Shown: positions 1-8,875 of the stretch, one piece after another
How the letters are laid out: the number at the start of each line of letters is the position of its first letter
How positions within the stretch are numbered: the first letter of the stretch is position 1
NCBI RefSeq assembly: GCF_006489205.2
Contig: NZ_VFYR02000001.1
Location: 1,148,555 to 1,212,554 of the forward strand
Reading direction: 5' to 3'
Source of the DNA: Brevibacterium sp. XM4083
GTDB taxonomy: Bacteria; Actinomycetota; Actinomycetes; Actinomycetales; Brevibacteriaceae
Length of the DNA: 64,000 nucleotides
Made by a program: the position numbers and the translations under genes
Notes under the pieces: generated by a model
Databases searched by the model: none
Seen by the model: only the letters and a program-made list of their open reading frames with translations
Told to the model about the DNA's origin: nothing

Positions 1-295
1 CGAGGTCCTCGTCCGGGATGAGGCGAGCGCGTAGCGGTGCCACGATCTCGTCTTCGGTGTTTGCGGCGATTTCGGCGATGGAATCGGTGGTCTCGTCGAC
101 GACGCGGAGGATCGCGGTGGCGATGAGGCCGAGGTTCTCGACGGGAGTGTTGTAGTCGAAGCCGAGGGTGCGGAGTTCCTTCTCGAGCTGCTTGACGCGG
201 AGGATCGCGACCTGCCTGGCCGCGAAGATCTGGCCGACGAACTTCTCGCGATCGCGTTTCGCATTGGGGTCAGTGGTGAAGCCGAGTGTGGTCAT
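1..295 (-). CDS. Unknown protein, C-terminus cut by window edge
   Basis: Reading leftward from the ATG at 295, 98 codons are visible, beginning MTTLGFTTDPNAKRD and still open at base 1. The start overlaps the stop of the upstream gene (TGATG), so the two are translationally coupled. The protein is charged and helical-looking (KQLEKELRTLGFDYN), with no signal peptide or membrane segment in the visible part. I do not recognise the family. Codon use is less GC-biased than in the core genes further right, which fits an island or phage-like segment. Confidence 0.6.
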   Translation of the reverse strand, partial: MTTLGFTTDPNAKRDREKFVGQIFAARQVAILRVKQLEKELRTLGFDYNTPVENLGLIATAILRVVDETTDSIAEIAANTEDEIVAPLRARLIPDEDL

Positions 296-657
296 CAGTT
301 GCAGTCTCCTGCCGATTGGATGGGGTGGGCGATTAGTGCGGTGGGGACTGTCGGTTCCGGGGTGAGGACGGTGAAGCGGAGCCGGGAGGTGGAATGTCTG
401 ATGCGTTCTTCCTCCTCAACTGCGGCACCGGTGGCAATGAGGTCGTCCTGCTCACCAACGATGACCTGAGTTGTCTTGTCGGTCACTCGGGCGAGGACGG
501 CCTCGATGCGGGCGAGGTGGGCCATGGGGAACCCGTCACGCTTCGCAGCTCGGTAGCCGCGGAGGACCGAGACGAGACGCTCAGCGGCGATGATCGCTTC
601 GTTGATGGTGTCCTGCCGGCGGACCGTGGATGGGGTGGGCGTGGGTTCAGCGGTCAT
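295..657 (-). CDS. Small unknown protein coupled to next gene
   Basis: A 120-aa protein beginning MTAEPTPTPSTVRR. The ATG at 657 has AGAGGT a few bases upstream; an adjacent ATG at 660 is the alternative. The middle (NEAIIAAERLVSVLRGYRAAK) looks helical. There are no transmembrane segments and no motif I can name. Its stop overlaps the ATG of the following gene. Together they form a small operon of unknown function in the island-like left end. Confidence 0.5.
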   Translation of the reverse strand: MTAEPTPTPSTVRRQDTINEAIIAAERLVSVLRGYRAAKRDGFPMAHLARIEAVLARVTDKTTQVIVGEQDDLIATGAAVEEEERIRHSTSRLRFTVLTPEPTVPTALIAHPIQSAGDCN

Positions 658-799
658 CATCGACCTCTCGCTCGGTGGTGGGGTGGGTGTGCGGGTGCGG
701 CCGCGACGGTGACCCCTCACTAGCGGCCGCACCCGAGGCACCGACATCTGCGACCGGGGTTCTCGTCCCGGGAGTTCTGTCAGTGCCGTCCCTTACGAT

Positions 800-845
800 G
801 TCCCCACCAGGCGAGGTGTCCGCCTCTCCTGGTGCCATAGGGGAC
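800..845. other. Extended stem-loop upstream of the 884 gene
   Basis: GTCCCC (800-805) pairs with GGGGAC (840-845). Inside it CACCAGG (805-811) pairs with CCTGGTG (828-834), with further GAG/CTC pairing. It lies 38 bases before the ATG of the next gene, so it could be a leader structure or an operator. The rest of 658-883 shows nothing else. Confidence 0.35.
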
Positions 846-883
846 GCGAGCAGCGCGTCACCGTAACCCGTAAGGGAGTTCTC

Positions 884-1243
884 ATGTCCGAAGCGCGAAT
901 CGTCTTTGGAAACGACGTCATCTACAACGCTCAACCCGAAATCGTCCGAGCAATGCAGGCGGTCATGTCGGCTCTGCACCGCGATGGCATCGGCTATCAA
1001 GTGCGGCTCGGCATGTGGGAGGGTGAAACTACTCGTGACGGTTACTCCACGATCGTTGTCCTCGTGGGGCCGTGTAATCCGCCAAGGTTCGAATACACGG
1101 ATCGCCACCTTCCCGATCTTGCGGAAGAGTTCGAGGACCTGCTGTGGAAGTTCTCGGCGAAGGCGTTGCACGAGCGAGTCGTCGATCTCATGTCCCTTCG
1201 AGATGCGTTCGAGAGCGTTCTGGCGAGCGAACCCAGCGAGTAG
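884..1243 (+). CDS. Unknown 119-aa protein
   Basis: ATG at 884 follows an AGGGAG ribosome-binding site. The protein begins MSEARIVFGNDVIYNAQ and contains a beta-rich centre (YSTIVVLVGPCNPPRFEY) followed by acidic helices. No signal peptide, membrane segment or known motif is seen. It is isolated from its neighbours by strand changes. The lower-GC codons and the setting beside XRE regulators suggest an accessory (phage or island) gene. Function unknown. Confidence 0.55.
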   Translation: MSEARIVFGNDVIYNAQPEIVRAMQAVMSALHRDGIGYQVRLGMWEGETTRDGYSTIVVLVGPCNPPRFEYTDRHLPDLAEEFEDLLWKFSAKALHERVVDLMSLRDAFESVLASEPSE

Positions 1244-1257
1244 TTTGCCGACCGGGC

Positions 1258-1545
1258 TCACGACGCAGCCCGCTTCGGCACGGCGGGGGAGTGGTCGGCG
1301 GTCACGGGCGTCTCACCGGCGGCGAGCGCGGGCGACGCGTCGACCAGGCGAGTGATGGGGATGTCGAGGTAGTCAGCGATGATGGTGAGCTCGTCGAGTC
1401 GGAAGCTGACCTGGCCGAGCATTCGCCGGTTGAGCGCTGCCGTTGAGAGGTGGAGGATCGATGCCAGGTCCTTCTGGCTGAGTCCCGCTCGTGCGATCTC
1501 TGCCCGGATGCCGGAGAGATGTCGGTGGGCGATCTTTGAGTTCAT
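1258..1545 (-). CDS. XRE-family helix-turn-helix regulator
   Basis: A 95-aa protein. Residues about 10-65 form a Cro/C1-type helix-turn-helix: LSQKDLASILHLSTAALNRR is the DNA-reading part, and FRLDELTIIADYLDIPITRL is the usual following helix pair. The C-terminal tail is disordered. It is divergent from a second XRE gene at 1680, and a perfect dyad (1555-1577) lies just upstream of its start. The layout resembles a lysogeny or plasmid-maintenance switch, with this protein a probable repressor. Target is inferred. Confidence 0.75.
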   Translation of the reverse strand: MNSKIAHRHLSGIRAEIARAGLSQKDLASILHLSTAALNRRMLGQVSFRLDELTIIADYLDIPITRLVDASPALAAGETPVTADHSPAVPKRAAS

Positions 1546-1554
1546 GATCGGTAT

Positions 1555-1577
1555 CCAATCACGGACAGCGTGATTGG
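1555..1577. promoter_or_regulatory. Palindromic operator between divergent XRE genes
   Basis: CCAATCACG (1555-1563) and CGTGATTGG (1569-1577) are perfect inverted repeats around a 5-base spacer. The half-site CGTGATT recurs at 1622-1628. A second, looser pair GGTATCG (1589-1595)/CGATACC (1629-1635) lies in the same gap. The gap 1546-1679 must hold both divergent promoters. Confidence 0.6.
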
Positions 1578-1679
1578 AGCAAGGTGATGGTATCGCTCAG
1601 CGTGTCGCGGTGGACATTTCTCGTGATTCGATACCGCCGGCACTTGCGGCTATACCGTTGAGCGAGATATTCTCCCGTT

Positions 1680-2049
<370 letters not shown>

Positions 2050-2151
2050 GTGCCGCGCACGTTGCGCAACGAGAATTAATACTACTCAGGAGCCAGCCTC
2101 GCGTGCAAACCGAATCCGGGGATTTTCCGGTTTTGTGACTGAGGTCGCAGG

Positions 2152-2472
2152 TCAGAGGTACATTCCCGCGCTCGACTGCTCGGCCGGCTCGGAGATCGCG
2201 TGGACGTCGCGCTCCCGCAGCAGCACGTACGCCTGACCTTCGAGTTCCACCTCGGCGCGATCTTCGGGATCGTAGAGCACGGTGTCGCCGAGGTTGGCCT
2301 GTCGCACGTGCGGACCGGCGGCGACGACTTCGCCCCAGACCAGCCGCCTGCCCATCGTGGCCGTGGCGGGGATGACGATACCGGCGGCCGACTTGCGCTC
2401 ACCGGCCTCCTCGCCCGGATCGACGAGGATCCGGTCGTGGAGCATGCGGATCGGCAGAGCAGTGTCAGGCAC
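2152..2472 (-). CDS. GroES-like co-chaperonin family protein
   Basis: 106 aa from a GTG at 2472 that overlaps the stop of the DUF3618 gene by 8 bases. It has the GroES layout: IRMLHDRILVDP at the N-terminus, a mobile-loop-like segment KSAAGIVIP, the roof region GEVVAAGP, and GDTVLYDPE near the C-terminus. GroES normally caps GroEL in protein folding. No groEL is adjacent, so this may be a second, specialised copy. A start further upstream would give a non-homologous extension. Confidence 0.8.
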   Translation of the reverse strand: MPDTALPIRMLHDRILVDPGEEAGERKSAAGIVIPATATMGRRLVWGEVVAAGPHVRQANLGDTVLYDPEDRAEVELEGQAYVLLRERDVHAISEPAEQSSAGMYL

Positions 2473-2752
2473 GCTCGTCCCGACCGGAGAATCCGACGAT
2501 GAGGGCGGCGACGCCGAGCACGGCACCGGCGCCGAGGGCGATGGCCTCGGTCTTGGGGGAGCCGTCCTCGTTGATGACAGTCGACTTCGCCTTGTCGACG
2601 GCGCGGTTGAGCAGGGCTTTCGGGTGCAGGCGTCCCACCAGTTCGTCGATGTTGCCGGTCAGTCGCTCCTCGCGCAGCCGGATCGATTCGGCCAGCTGGG
2701 CTTGGGTGGCGTTGTCGACGGTCACATCTGAGGTGTAGACGTTGTCAGTCAT
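2465..2752 (-). CDS. DUF3618 family membrane protein
   Basis: 95 aa beginning MTDNVYTSDV, with GGAGGA 9 bases upstream of the ATG; an ATG at 2782 lacks a ribosome-binding site. A charged helical segment (LAESIRLREERLTGNIDELVGRL) matches the DUF3618 pattern. One membrane segment follows (AIALGAGAVLGVAALIVGF), with a short charged tail. Function of the family is unknown. It is translationally coupled to the GroES-like gene downstream. Confidence 0.75.
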   Translation of the reverse strand: MTDNVYTSDVTVDNATQAQLAESIRLREERLTGNIDELVGRLHPKALLNRAVDKAKSTVINEDGSPKTEAIALGAGAVLGVAALIVGFSGRDERA

Positions 2753-2949
2753 CGGGTCGAATCCTCCGAGTCGCGAGTGCATTGTTCACCTGTGACTGGG
2801 CGTCACAGGACCTTGCCGTCCAGCTTAGCCGTTGACTTCTCCCGGTGTCAGATACGCGGCTCGGAGTGCCGGAATCTCACGGCGTCGACTGTGGAATCGC
2901 CCGGCATGTCCGGATAGTGCCCGCGCAGACTGGTGCGCGGGGCAGCCGC

Positions 2950-4521
2950 TCAGTCCTGCTGTTTGTTGCGACGACCGACGAGGAAGAGGATGAAGCCGAC
3001 AGCGGCCATGCCGAACGCGGCGAGGACGAAGACCGGCCACGAGCTCACGATCGTCGAGATGAGCGACTCGCCGAACGAGCTTGCCGGCTGATTGTTGCCG
3101 CGCGGGGCCGTCTGGTCGCCGCCGGTGATGAGGTCGGTGTCGTCCTCGGGCGTCGGGACATCCGGGTTGCGGGGGACCGGGTCAGAATAGTCCGGGTGCG
3201 GTGCGCTTCCGCCCCCGGGCACCCAGCTGTCGCCCGCATCGCCGGGGATGACATCACGCTCGTTGCCCTGGCCGTTGCCCGTCGACGGCGCTTCGGTGTT
3301 CTCCTCGTCGCCGGCGCCATCGCCGCCGTCGGCACCAGCAGAGGCATTCGCGTCGGCTCCGTCGGCACCGGTGCTCGGTGACGGGCTCGGGCGCTCGTCG
3401 CCGCCGTTCGCTGCGGTATTCGACGAGCCCTCTGCCGTTGCTCCTGCGTCAGCGCGTCCGTTCGAGGCCGCCGATGAATCCCCGCGGGACCCGGAACCGT
3501 CTGAACCCGAGGATCCGGAGCCGCTGTCGTCACCGGGTGAGTTCGCGTCGGACGACGTCGAGGAATCGCCGCCGTCGGCGCCGGTGCCGTCGGAGCCGCC
3601 GCTCGAGCTGCCGCCGCCCCCGGCGGTCGAGGAGCCGTCGTTCGACCCCGTCGATCCGCCGTCGGAATCTGGGTAGGGCGTCCCGGCGACGGTGATCGTG
3701 TTCGTGCCGTTGACGTTCCTGACCTTGAAGTCCCAGTCCGGGTTGCTCGTGAAGTTCGCGAAGGTCACCGGACGGTCCGTCGCCGGATCGATGACCTCAC
3801 CGGCCGCGTTGAGTGAGAACGTCGTCGGCACCGCGGCGGGCGCGCGGTTGTCGATGGGGTTGCCGCTGTCATCGGTCTCACCGTTCGCCTCGGCACCGGT
3901 GTCGGTGTCCGCGGAGTCCCCGGCAGCGCCGGAATCGGCCTCGGCACCGGAATCGGACGGCGCCTCGGTCGACTGCGCCGGCACGCGAGCCCGGGACGGG
4001 GGTCCGGAGAATTCCTTGCCGATCCAGCTCTCGGGCATGCCGGCGTCCCCGGTCGGCAGCTTGAGCTGCTTCTTACCGGCGTCCCAATCGGCGCGCAGCG
4101 GAACGGTCTTCGCCACACAGGGCTCGCCCTCCGGTGCGGTGTTCGGGTCCTCGCACCTGGGGTCCTCGTTCCCACCGCCGTCGGCAGCGCCGTCACTGTT
4201 CGCATCGTCTCCGGGGATGATGCCGTCGGATTCGCTCGTGCCATCGGCGCTCGCGGTCGATCCGTCCGCCGAGGTGGAGCCGCCCGATGAGGCGGTGCCG
4301 TCGGCTCCTGCGCCGGCATCGGCTCCTGCACCGGAATCCGCACTCGCCCCGCCCGCACCCGCATCGGAGTCAGCGGTCGCCGCTGACCCGGCATCCGCCT
4401 CGGCGACGGCCGGAGCAGCGTGGGCAGGGGTGGGGGCCAACGTCAACGGCAGCGCCACGAGGGTAAGAGCAGTGCCGAAAGCGGCCACGGCGCGGCTGAG
4501 CTCTCGAGTGGTGATCGACAC
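2950..4521 (-). CDS. Secreted membrane-anchored acidic stalk protein
   Basis: 523 aa from GTG 4521, chosen because GAAGGA lies 5 bases upstream; a TTG at 4551 is the alternative. A signal peptide (ALTLVALPLTLAPTPAHA) is followed by a long low-complexity stretch rich in D, S, A and G. A small ordered-looking patch in between includes CEDPNTAPEGEPCV and FNSNPDWDFKVRNV-like sequence. A second low-complexity stalk comes next, then a C-terminal membrane helix (VFVLAAFGMAAVGFILFLVG) and a basic tail. No LPxTG motif is present, so it is held by the membrane helix. Probably surface-exposed; role unknown. Confidence 0.7.
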   Translation of the reverse strand: MSITTRELSRAVAAFGTALTLVALPLTLAPTPAHAAPAVAEADAGSAATADSDAGAGGASADSGAGADAGAGADGTASSGGSTSADGSTASADGTSESDGIIPGDDANSDGAADGGGNEDPRCEDPNTAPEGEPCVAKTVPLRADWDAGKKQLKLPTGDAGMPESWIGKEFSGPPSRARVPAQSTEAPSDSGAEADSGAAGDSADTDTGAEANGETDDSGNPIDNRAPAAVPTTFSLNAAGEVIDPATDRPVTFANFTSNPDWDFKVRNVNGTNTITVAGTPYPDSDGGSTGSNDGSSTAGGGGSSSGGSDGTGADGGDSSTSSDANSPGDDSGSGSSGSDGSGSRGDSSAASNGRADAGATAEGSSNTAANGGDERPSPSPSTGADGADANASAGADGGDGAGDEENTEAPSTGNGQGNERDVIPGDAGDSWVPGGGSAPHPDYSDPVPRNPDVPTPEDDTDLITGGDQTAPRGNNQPASSFGESLISTIVSSWPVFVLAAFGMAAVGFILFLVGRRNKQQD

Positions 4522-4593
4522 TGTGGTCCTTCGGGTGGAGATTCCGGTCAACGTCCCTTCAGGGTGGCATGACGCGAAGGCGCGCCGGCCACC

Positions 4594-4621
4594 ATCATAG
4601 TGGCTGAGCGAACGCTGTTAA
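4594..4621 (-). promoter_or_regulatory. Promoter of the stalk-protein gene
   Basis: On the minus strand TTAACA (4616-4621) and TATGAT (4594-4599) are separated by 16 bases. This predicts a 5' leader of roughly 70 bases before GTG 4521. Confidence 0.5.
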
Positions 4622-4630
4622 AGCTCCGGT

Positions 4631-6448
4631 TCATCCGCCCGGGGTCGCGGGCTTCTTCGGGTACGCCCGGATCGTCGAGTCGGGGCCGTCGACGATGGCG
4701 AGATTGCCCGCGTCGGCGACGGCGAGCAGTCGCGTGTCGGACCGGTACGCCGTCTGCCCGGCAAGGAGGCATGCCGCTTCGCTGTCGATCGTGCAGGGGA
4801 CGATCGTGCCCTTGGGCTCGGAGAGGTTGATGTCGCGTCCGGAGGCGTCGACGAGCAGCAGACCCGTTTCGAGGTCGAAGAGGTACGGGCCGATGTAGGC
4901 GCGCTGCCCACCCTGCCCGCGGACCCAGGACATCTCGCCGACGATGTCGGTCGTCGTCGTCACCGTCGAGAGGATCGACCCGTCCTCGAGGGAGTGGACG
5001 ACGAGCTGGATGCGGTGGCCGCTGTTCGTCGACGCGCCCTGCTCGCCCCACAGGGCGATGACCTTGCCGTGGCCGGCGGAGATCCATTTGATGATGCGCA
5101 GCCCGTCGGCCGGGGATTCGAGGCCGATGCTGCGCTCGTCGCCGCTGCTGATGTTCGTCGCCACGACGGGTCCGTCGTAGTCGGCGCTGTAGAGCTCGCC
5201 GTTCTCGACGGCCATCGGGGTCGACCCGCTGTCGGGGGTGGGAATGTCGATGAGGCCGTCCTGGCCGAAGGTCGCGAGCTTGTTGCCGGACTTGACGAGC
5301 ACGCTCGTGCCCGCCGAGGAGATCCGCGCGTTCGTCGGCAGCTGGTAGGTCTTCGGGGTGCTCTCGCCGTCGAAGAGCGCCTGCGCGGAGTCGCCGACCT
5401 GCCACAGGAGGGCGGCGCGGCCGTCGATGCGGGTGTCGACGGCGAAGGTCGGGGCCTCATCGGTCTGGCCGGAGTAGCGGACCGTGCCGTTGGCGGCGTC
5501 GAGGACCTCGAGGTTGCCGCCGTCGACGACGAGGACTCCGCGGTCGGAGGCCGTCACCGAGGCGGTGCCAGGGATCTTCGCCTGCCACGTCGGCGTGTTC
5601 GCGAAGCTCGGGACGATGTCGTCGGTCTTCTCCACCGAGATGTCGGAGGCGGGATTGAGTTGCTGGTCGGAGGCGATGGTCTGCGGGGAGTCCGTGGCGT
5701 TCGTCGGCACGATGTTGGGCACGACGAAGGCCCCGATCATGAGGATGGCCATGCCGATGAGGACGAGGCCGGGAACCGTGAGCCTGCCCAGTCGCGTCTT
5801 CCCCGTCCGCGGCACGCGTGTGCGCGGGGGCTGCTTGCGGGCCGCCTTCTGCTTCGGTGCCGCAGGTGCCTGCGCGGCCGGACCGGAGTACGGGGTGCCG
5901 AGCGGATACTCATCGGCGGTCGAGCCCGCATCGGTCGTTCCCGGCCCGGTGCTGTCGCCGGCGCGGTCGGCGCGGTCGGTCGCGCGGTGGGCGGCGTTCG
6001 CCTCGGCGGGGGCCTGCGCGGACGTCGAGGACTGGGCAGGCGCGGGGGACTGGGCGGACGCAGGGGAGGTGTCCGGTGCGTGCTCCTGACCAGGGGAGTC
6101 GATCTCGGAGTCGGCCCCGGCCGGGACGGTGATCGGCTGAGTGTCGTCGGTGTCCCGCGCCGAGGTGGATCCCGGGGTCGGTTCGGGCGCGGGGCTTCTC
6201 GTCGCGCCGAGTTCGGTCTCCGCGGTCTCCGCGGTCTCCGCCGGGACGATCCTGCCGGTCACATCGATCTCGACGTCGACTCCCTGCGCGCCGTCGCCGA
6301 TCGTCACGGTCACCGGAGTCTCCGTGGCGCGCGCATAGTCGCCGAGGTACGCCATGGCCTGACCGGTGTCGGTGTAGCGACTCGTCGCCCCTTCGAGGGA
6401 CAGGTAGGCATACCCGTCCTGGGAGACAGAGATCAGCGCACGTGGCAT
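4631..6448 (-). CDS. One-TM protein with propeller-like exterior
   Basis: 605 aa. Residues 1-70 are a small folded cytoplasmic domain (ISVSQDGYAYLSLEG ... VTVTIGDGAQGVDVEIDVTG). A long Pro/Ala/Thr-rich linker and basic segment follow, then one membrane helix (LVLIGMAILMIGAFVVPNIV). The remaining 350 or so residues contain repeated beta-strand units with paired hydrophobic and glycine residues, such as VLVVDGGNLEVLDAANG and LLAVADAGNLAIVDG. These resemble a PQQ- or WD-type propeller. A -10 TAGGAT lies near 6491-6496. Its function is not known to me; a surface sensor or assembly factor is possible. Confidence 0.65.
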   Translation of the reverse strand: MPRALISVSQDGYAYLSLEGATSRYTDTGQAMAYLGDYARATETPVTVTIGDGAQGVDVEIDVTGRIVPAETAETAETELGATRSPAPEPTPGSTSARDTDDTQPITVPAGADSEIDSPGQEHAPDTSPASAQSPAPAQSSTSAQAPAEANAAHRATDRADRAGDSTGPGTTDAGSTADEYPLGTPYSGPAAQAPAAPKQKAARKQPPRTRVPRTGKTRLGRLTVPGLVLIGMAILMIGAFVVPNIVPTNATDSPQTIASDQQLNPASDISVEKTDDIVPSFANTPTWQAKIPGTASVTASDRGVLVVDGGNLEVLDAANGTVRYSGQTDEAPTFAVDTRIDGRAALLWQVGDSAQALFDGESTPKTYQLPTNARISSAGTSVLVKSGNKLATFGQDGLIDIPTPDSGSTPMAVENGELYSADYDGPVVATNISSGDERSIGLESPADGLRIIKWISAGHGKVIALWGEQGASTNSGHRIQLVVHSLEDGSILSTVTTTTDIVGEMSWVRGQGGQRAYIGPYLFDLETGLLLVDASGRDINLSEPKGTIVPCTIDSEAACLLAGQTAYRSDTRLLAVADAGNLAIVDGPDSTIRAYPKKPATPGG

Positions 6449-6672
6449 GTAATAGGGGTCCTTGAGCAGGTCGACGGCAGGGCGGTGACAATCCTAGTGA
6501 ATGAGTCGTGCGCCTCCCACCGAGTTTCCGAAACCGTTATAGATCTCTACGGAATCGTTGCACGTCAGGAGATCTGCGTCTCATTATTCCCGTCCGCGCC
6601 TGCTGGTTTGCCCGGCAGCGGCCTGGGCGGTTAAGCTATATCTTGCTGTCTGCACCTCTGTGCGGGCTGTGT

Positions 6673-6746
6673 GGTGGGTATAGCTCAGCTGGTAGAGCGC
6701 CGCGTTGTGGTCGCGGATGTCGCGGGTTCAAGTCCCGTTACTCACC
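6673..6746 (+). tRNA. tRNA-His (anticodon GTG)
   Basis: Acceptor GTGGGTA (6674-6680) pairs with TACTCAC (6739-6745), and the extra 5' G at 6673 faces C6746, as expected for tRNA-His. The D arm is AGCTCAGCTGGTAGAGC, the anticodon loop TTGTGGT carries GTG, and the T arm is GGGTTCAAGTCCC. CCA is not encoded. Confidence 0.95.
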
Positions 6747-6754
6747 CCGATGGG

Positions 6755-6797
6755 AAAGCCCCGTGGGTCCTGAGGAATCAGGATCCGCGGGGCTTCT
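6755..6797 (+). terminator. Terminator after tRNA-His
   Basis: AAGCCCC (6756-6762) pairs with GGGGCTT (6789-6795) and TCCTGA with TCAGGA around a GGAA loop. The result is a long GC-rich stem just after the tRNA. The following 200 bases hold two imperfect CCGAGGCGTGCCT repeats and nothing else I can name. Confidence 0.75.
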
Positions 6798-7009
6798 CGC
6801 ATGCCCGCACCGAGGCGGTCCCGTGCCGAGGCGTGCCTGCGCCCAGGTGGTCCCGCACCGAGGCGTGCCTCGGCGATCCGATGTTCCAGTCCTGTCACCG
6901 TCTGTGCCCTGTTGAGCACCTGTGGGCAGGGTGTGCGCGGCTAACGTCGATCTCGTTCGACCAGTCGCCGGCCGAGAGCCGGTGACGACCACTCCGTGAA
7001 AGGGACATC

Positions 7010-7636
7010 ATGAACCGCCCCACCGCACTCGTCGCCCGCTCCGCCGCACTCGCCGCCGCTGCCCTGCTCACCCTCTCAGCCTGCGGTGCCGCCGGAGACG
7101 CGGAGGAGTCGGCCGGTTCCGAAGCCGGTGACGTCGCCGTCGAGGAGACCACCGAAGTCGCATCCACCGAGGCGGCTGCCCCGGCCGGTGAGGGCACGCA
7201 GGTCGAGATCGGCCAGGAGCTCACCGACAGTGAGACCGGCGATGTCATCACCATCGTCTCCGCGGTCCGCAACAATCCCACCGAATACTACGAAGCCAGC
7301 GACAACCCCGACGGTGAGATGGTCTACCTCGAGGTCAAGGTCGTTCCCGGTGAGGACTACGGCGGCACGATCAGCGCCTCGGACTTCTACCTCGACAGTG
7401 CCGGCGAGGAGGTCAACTACGCTTCGACGGCCGATGACGAGCTCACGGCCGCCGGCTTCACCTACTTCGAACGCGCGCCGCGCCGCGACGGTGAGCACAC
7501 GGGCTTCATCCCGGTCTACGTCAGCCAGACGGCCGACACGCTCAAAGGTGCGTACGTCCGACCCGAGGCGAAGGTCCTCGGCGAGGATCAGACGATCCCC
7601 GAGTTCCGCGGCGACTTCGAGGTTCCCGCATCCTGA
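7010..7636 (+). CDS. Secreted lipoprotein, DUF4352-like
   Basis: 208 aa with an AAAGGGA ribosome-binding site. A lipoprotein signal peptide ends in the lipobox LSAC (Cys25). A disordered acidic linker covers about residues 26-65, and then a beta-sandwich-like domain: VEIGQELTDSETGDVITI, MVYLEVKVVPGEDYGG, DFYLDSAGEEVNY. This resembles DUF4352/telokin-like lipoproteins. It probably sits on the outer face of the membrane. Ligand and role unknown. It is transcribed alone. Confidence 0.75.
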   Translation: MNRPTALVARSAALAAAALLTLSACGAAGDAEESAGSEAGDVAVEETTEVASTEAAAPAGEGTQVEIGQELTDSETGDVITIVSAVRNNPTEYYEASDNPDGEMVYLEVKVVPGEDYGGTISASDFYLDSAGEEVNYASTADDELTAAGFTYFERAPRRDGEHTGFIPVYVSQTADTLKGAYVRPEAKVLGEDQTIPEFRGDFEVPAS

Positions 7637-7677
7637 GCAGGGCCTCCTGAACGAGGCATCCAGGGTTAGGGTCAGGC

Positions 7678-8091
7678 ATGAGCGAATTCCCGCGCCTGCT
7701 CCACACCGTTCTCGACGCTGAGGACCCGCGGTCCCTCGCGGAGTTCTACCGGCAGTTCCTCGGCCTGCGCTACCGCAGCGGCGACAAGCCGCCGGTCGAC
7801 GGCGGCCCCGACGACGCCGACTGGCTCGTCCTCATCGACGCCGAGGGCCGTCGCACGCTCGCGATCCAGCAGACCGACGAGCTCACTCCGACGACCTGGC
7901 CCGATCCGGCGGTGCCCATGCAGCTCCACCTCGACTTCACGGTGCCTGACACCGAGGCGCTCGAGACCCACCGCGCTCGGGCTCTCGAGCTCGGGGCGCG
8001 CCAGCTCTTCGATCGCACGGACGACCCTGACGAGCCCCTCTACGTCCTCGCCGATCCCGCCGGCCATCCCTTCTGCGTGTTCGTCGCCTGA
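7678..8091 (+). CDS. VOC-family (glyoxalase-like) protein
   Basis: 137 aa with the two beta-alpha-beta-beta-beta modules of the vicinal oxygen chelate fold: LLHTVLDAEDPRSLAEFY at the start, and MQLHLDFTVPDTEALETH ... VLADPAGHPFCVFV at the end. The latter is typical of Actinobacteria glyoxalase/bleomycin-resistance-like proteins. The substrate cannot be told from sequence. A -10-like TAGGGT (7667-7672) lies 5 bases before the ATG, so the mRNA is probably leaderless. Confidence 0.8.
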   Translation: MSEFPRLLHTVLDAEDPRSLAEFYRQFLGLRYRSGDKPPVDGGPDDADWLVLIDAEGRRTLAIQQTDELTPTTWPDPAVPMQLHLDFTVPDTEALETHRARALELGARQLFDRTDDPDEPLYVLADPAGHPFCVFVA

Positions 8092-8109
8092 GGCTGCTGC
8101 TCCTCAGGC
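8086..8109. terminator. Bidirectional stem-loop spanning both stop codons
   Basis: GCCTGAGG (8086-8093) and CCTCAGGC (8102-8109) form a perfect 8-bp stem around CTGCTGCT. It contains the stop codons of both convergent genes (TGA 8089-8091 and, on the minus strand, 8106-8104). Confidence 0.55.
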
Positions 8110-8775
8110 CATCGTCACGAGCTTCTGGAGGACCTGGAAGGCGACGGCGACGACGAGGGCGTTGTAGAAGAACGCGATGATGCTCTGCAGCAGGACGATG
8201 CGGCGGGCGGCGATCCCGCACACCTCGACGTCCGAGGTCGCGAACGACGTGCCGATCGTGTAGGAGAAGTAGAGGTAGTCGAGCGTCGTTGGGACGTCGT
8301 TCGTCGGGAAGCGCAGCTCCCGTTCGTCATTGGCCGCCTCGGTGACCTCATAGATCTCGGCGAACGCGATGTGGAGCATGAGCCACGAGAGGATGATGCC
8401 CGCGCTCGCAGCGAACAGGATCGTCGTCTGGTCGGCACCGCCGTCCGCGGAGTCCTGGGTGACCATCGCGGTGATCGCCGCGTTCGACCCGGCGACCGCG
8501 GCGAGCAGCGGGGGAATCCACAGCCACTTGACGACCGCACGGGCCTCCGTGCGATCGCCGGCCTCGGGCTGTCGGCTGCCGTTCCACACGACGATGAGTC
8601 CGACGCCGAGGTAGACGACCGTCACCGCCTCCCACAGCAGCAGCGCCCACAGGGTGTTGGTGACGAGGTAGAGGACGCACGTGAGGACGATGAGCGTCTG
8701 CGCCGCACCGCTGATCCACTGTCCCGCCCCGGAGCGCCGAACCGTCGGGCGCGCTTGCCTCGAATCATCGGTCAT
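8104..8775 (-). CDS. DUF1345 family integral membrane protein
   Basis: 223 aa from ATG 8775. On the minus strand TATATT lies 6 bases before the ATG, so it is probably leaderless. Five or so membrane helices are visible (TLIVLTCVLYLVTNTLWALL, VVYLGVGLIVVW, ILSWLMLHIAFAEIYEV, LYFSYTIGTSFATSDVEV, LQSIIAFFYNALVVAVAF). The segment LDYLYFSYTIGTSFATSDV is typical of DUF1345 and resembles an ion-channel pore loop. Function unknown. A longer reading frame extending to 9447 is antisense to ribokinase and was rejected. Confidence 0.8.
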   Translation of the reverse strand: MTDDSRQARPTVRRSGAGQWISGAAQTLIVLTCVLYLVTNTLWALLLWEAVTVVYLGVGLIVVWNGSRQPEAGDRTEARAVVKWLWIPPLLAAVAGSNAAITAMVTQDSADGGADQTTILFAASAGIILSWLMLHIAFAEIYEVTEAANDERELRFPTNDVPTTLDYLYFSYTIGTSFATSDVEVCGIAARRIVLLQSIIAFFYNALVVAVAFQVLQKLVTMA

Positions 8776-8875
8776 GGCCCGAATATACGGCATCCCCCGA
8801 CTCCGACCCCCGGTGCCGAGACACCTCCCGCGCTCGGTTCTCCTCCCGTGTCCGAGGCGAGGGTTAGAGTGAGGT

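Noticed and set aside
3692..4600. 302-aa plus-strand frame
   Set aside because: Antisense to the stalk protein; its Ser/Ala/Pro composition mirrors the D/S/A/G repeats.
6671..6985. 104-aa plus-strand frame over tRNA-His
   Set aside because: Covers the tRNA and its terminator; not protein-like.
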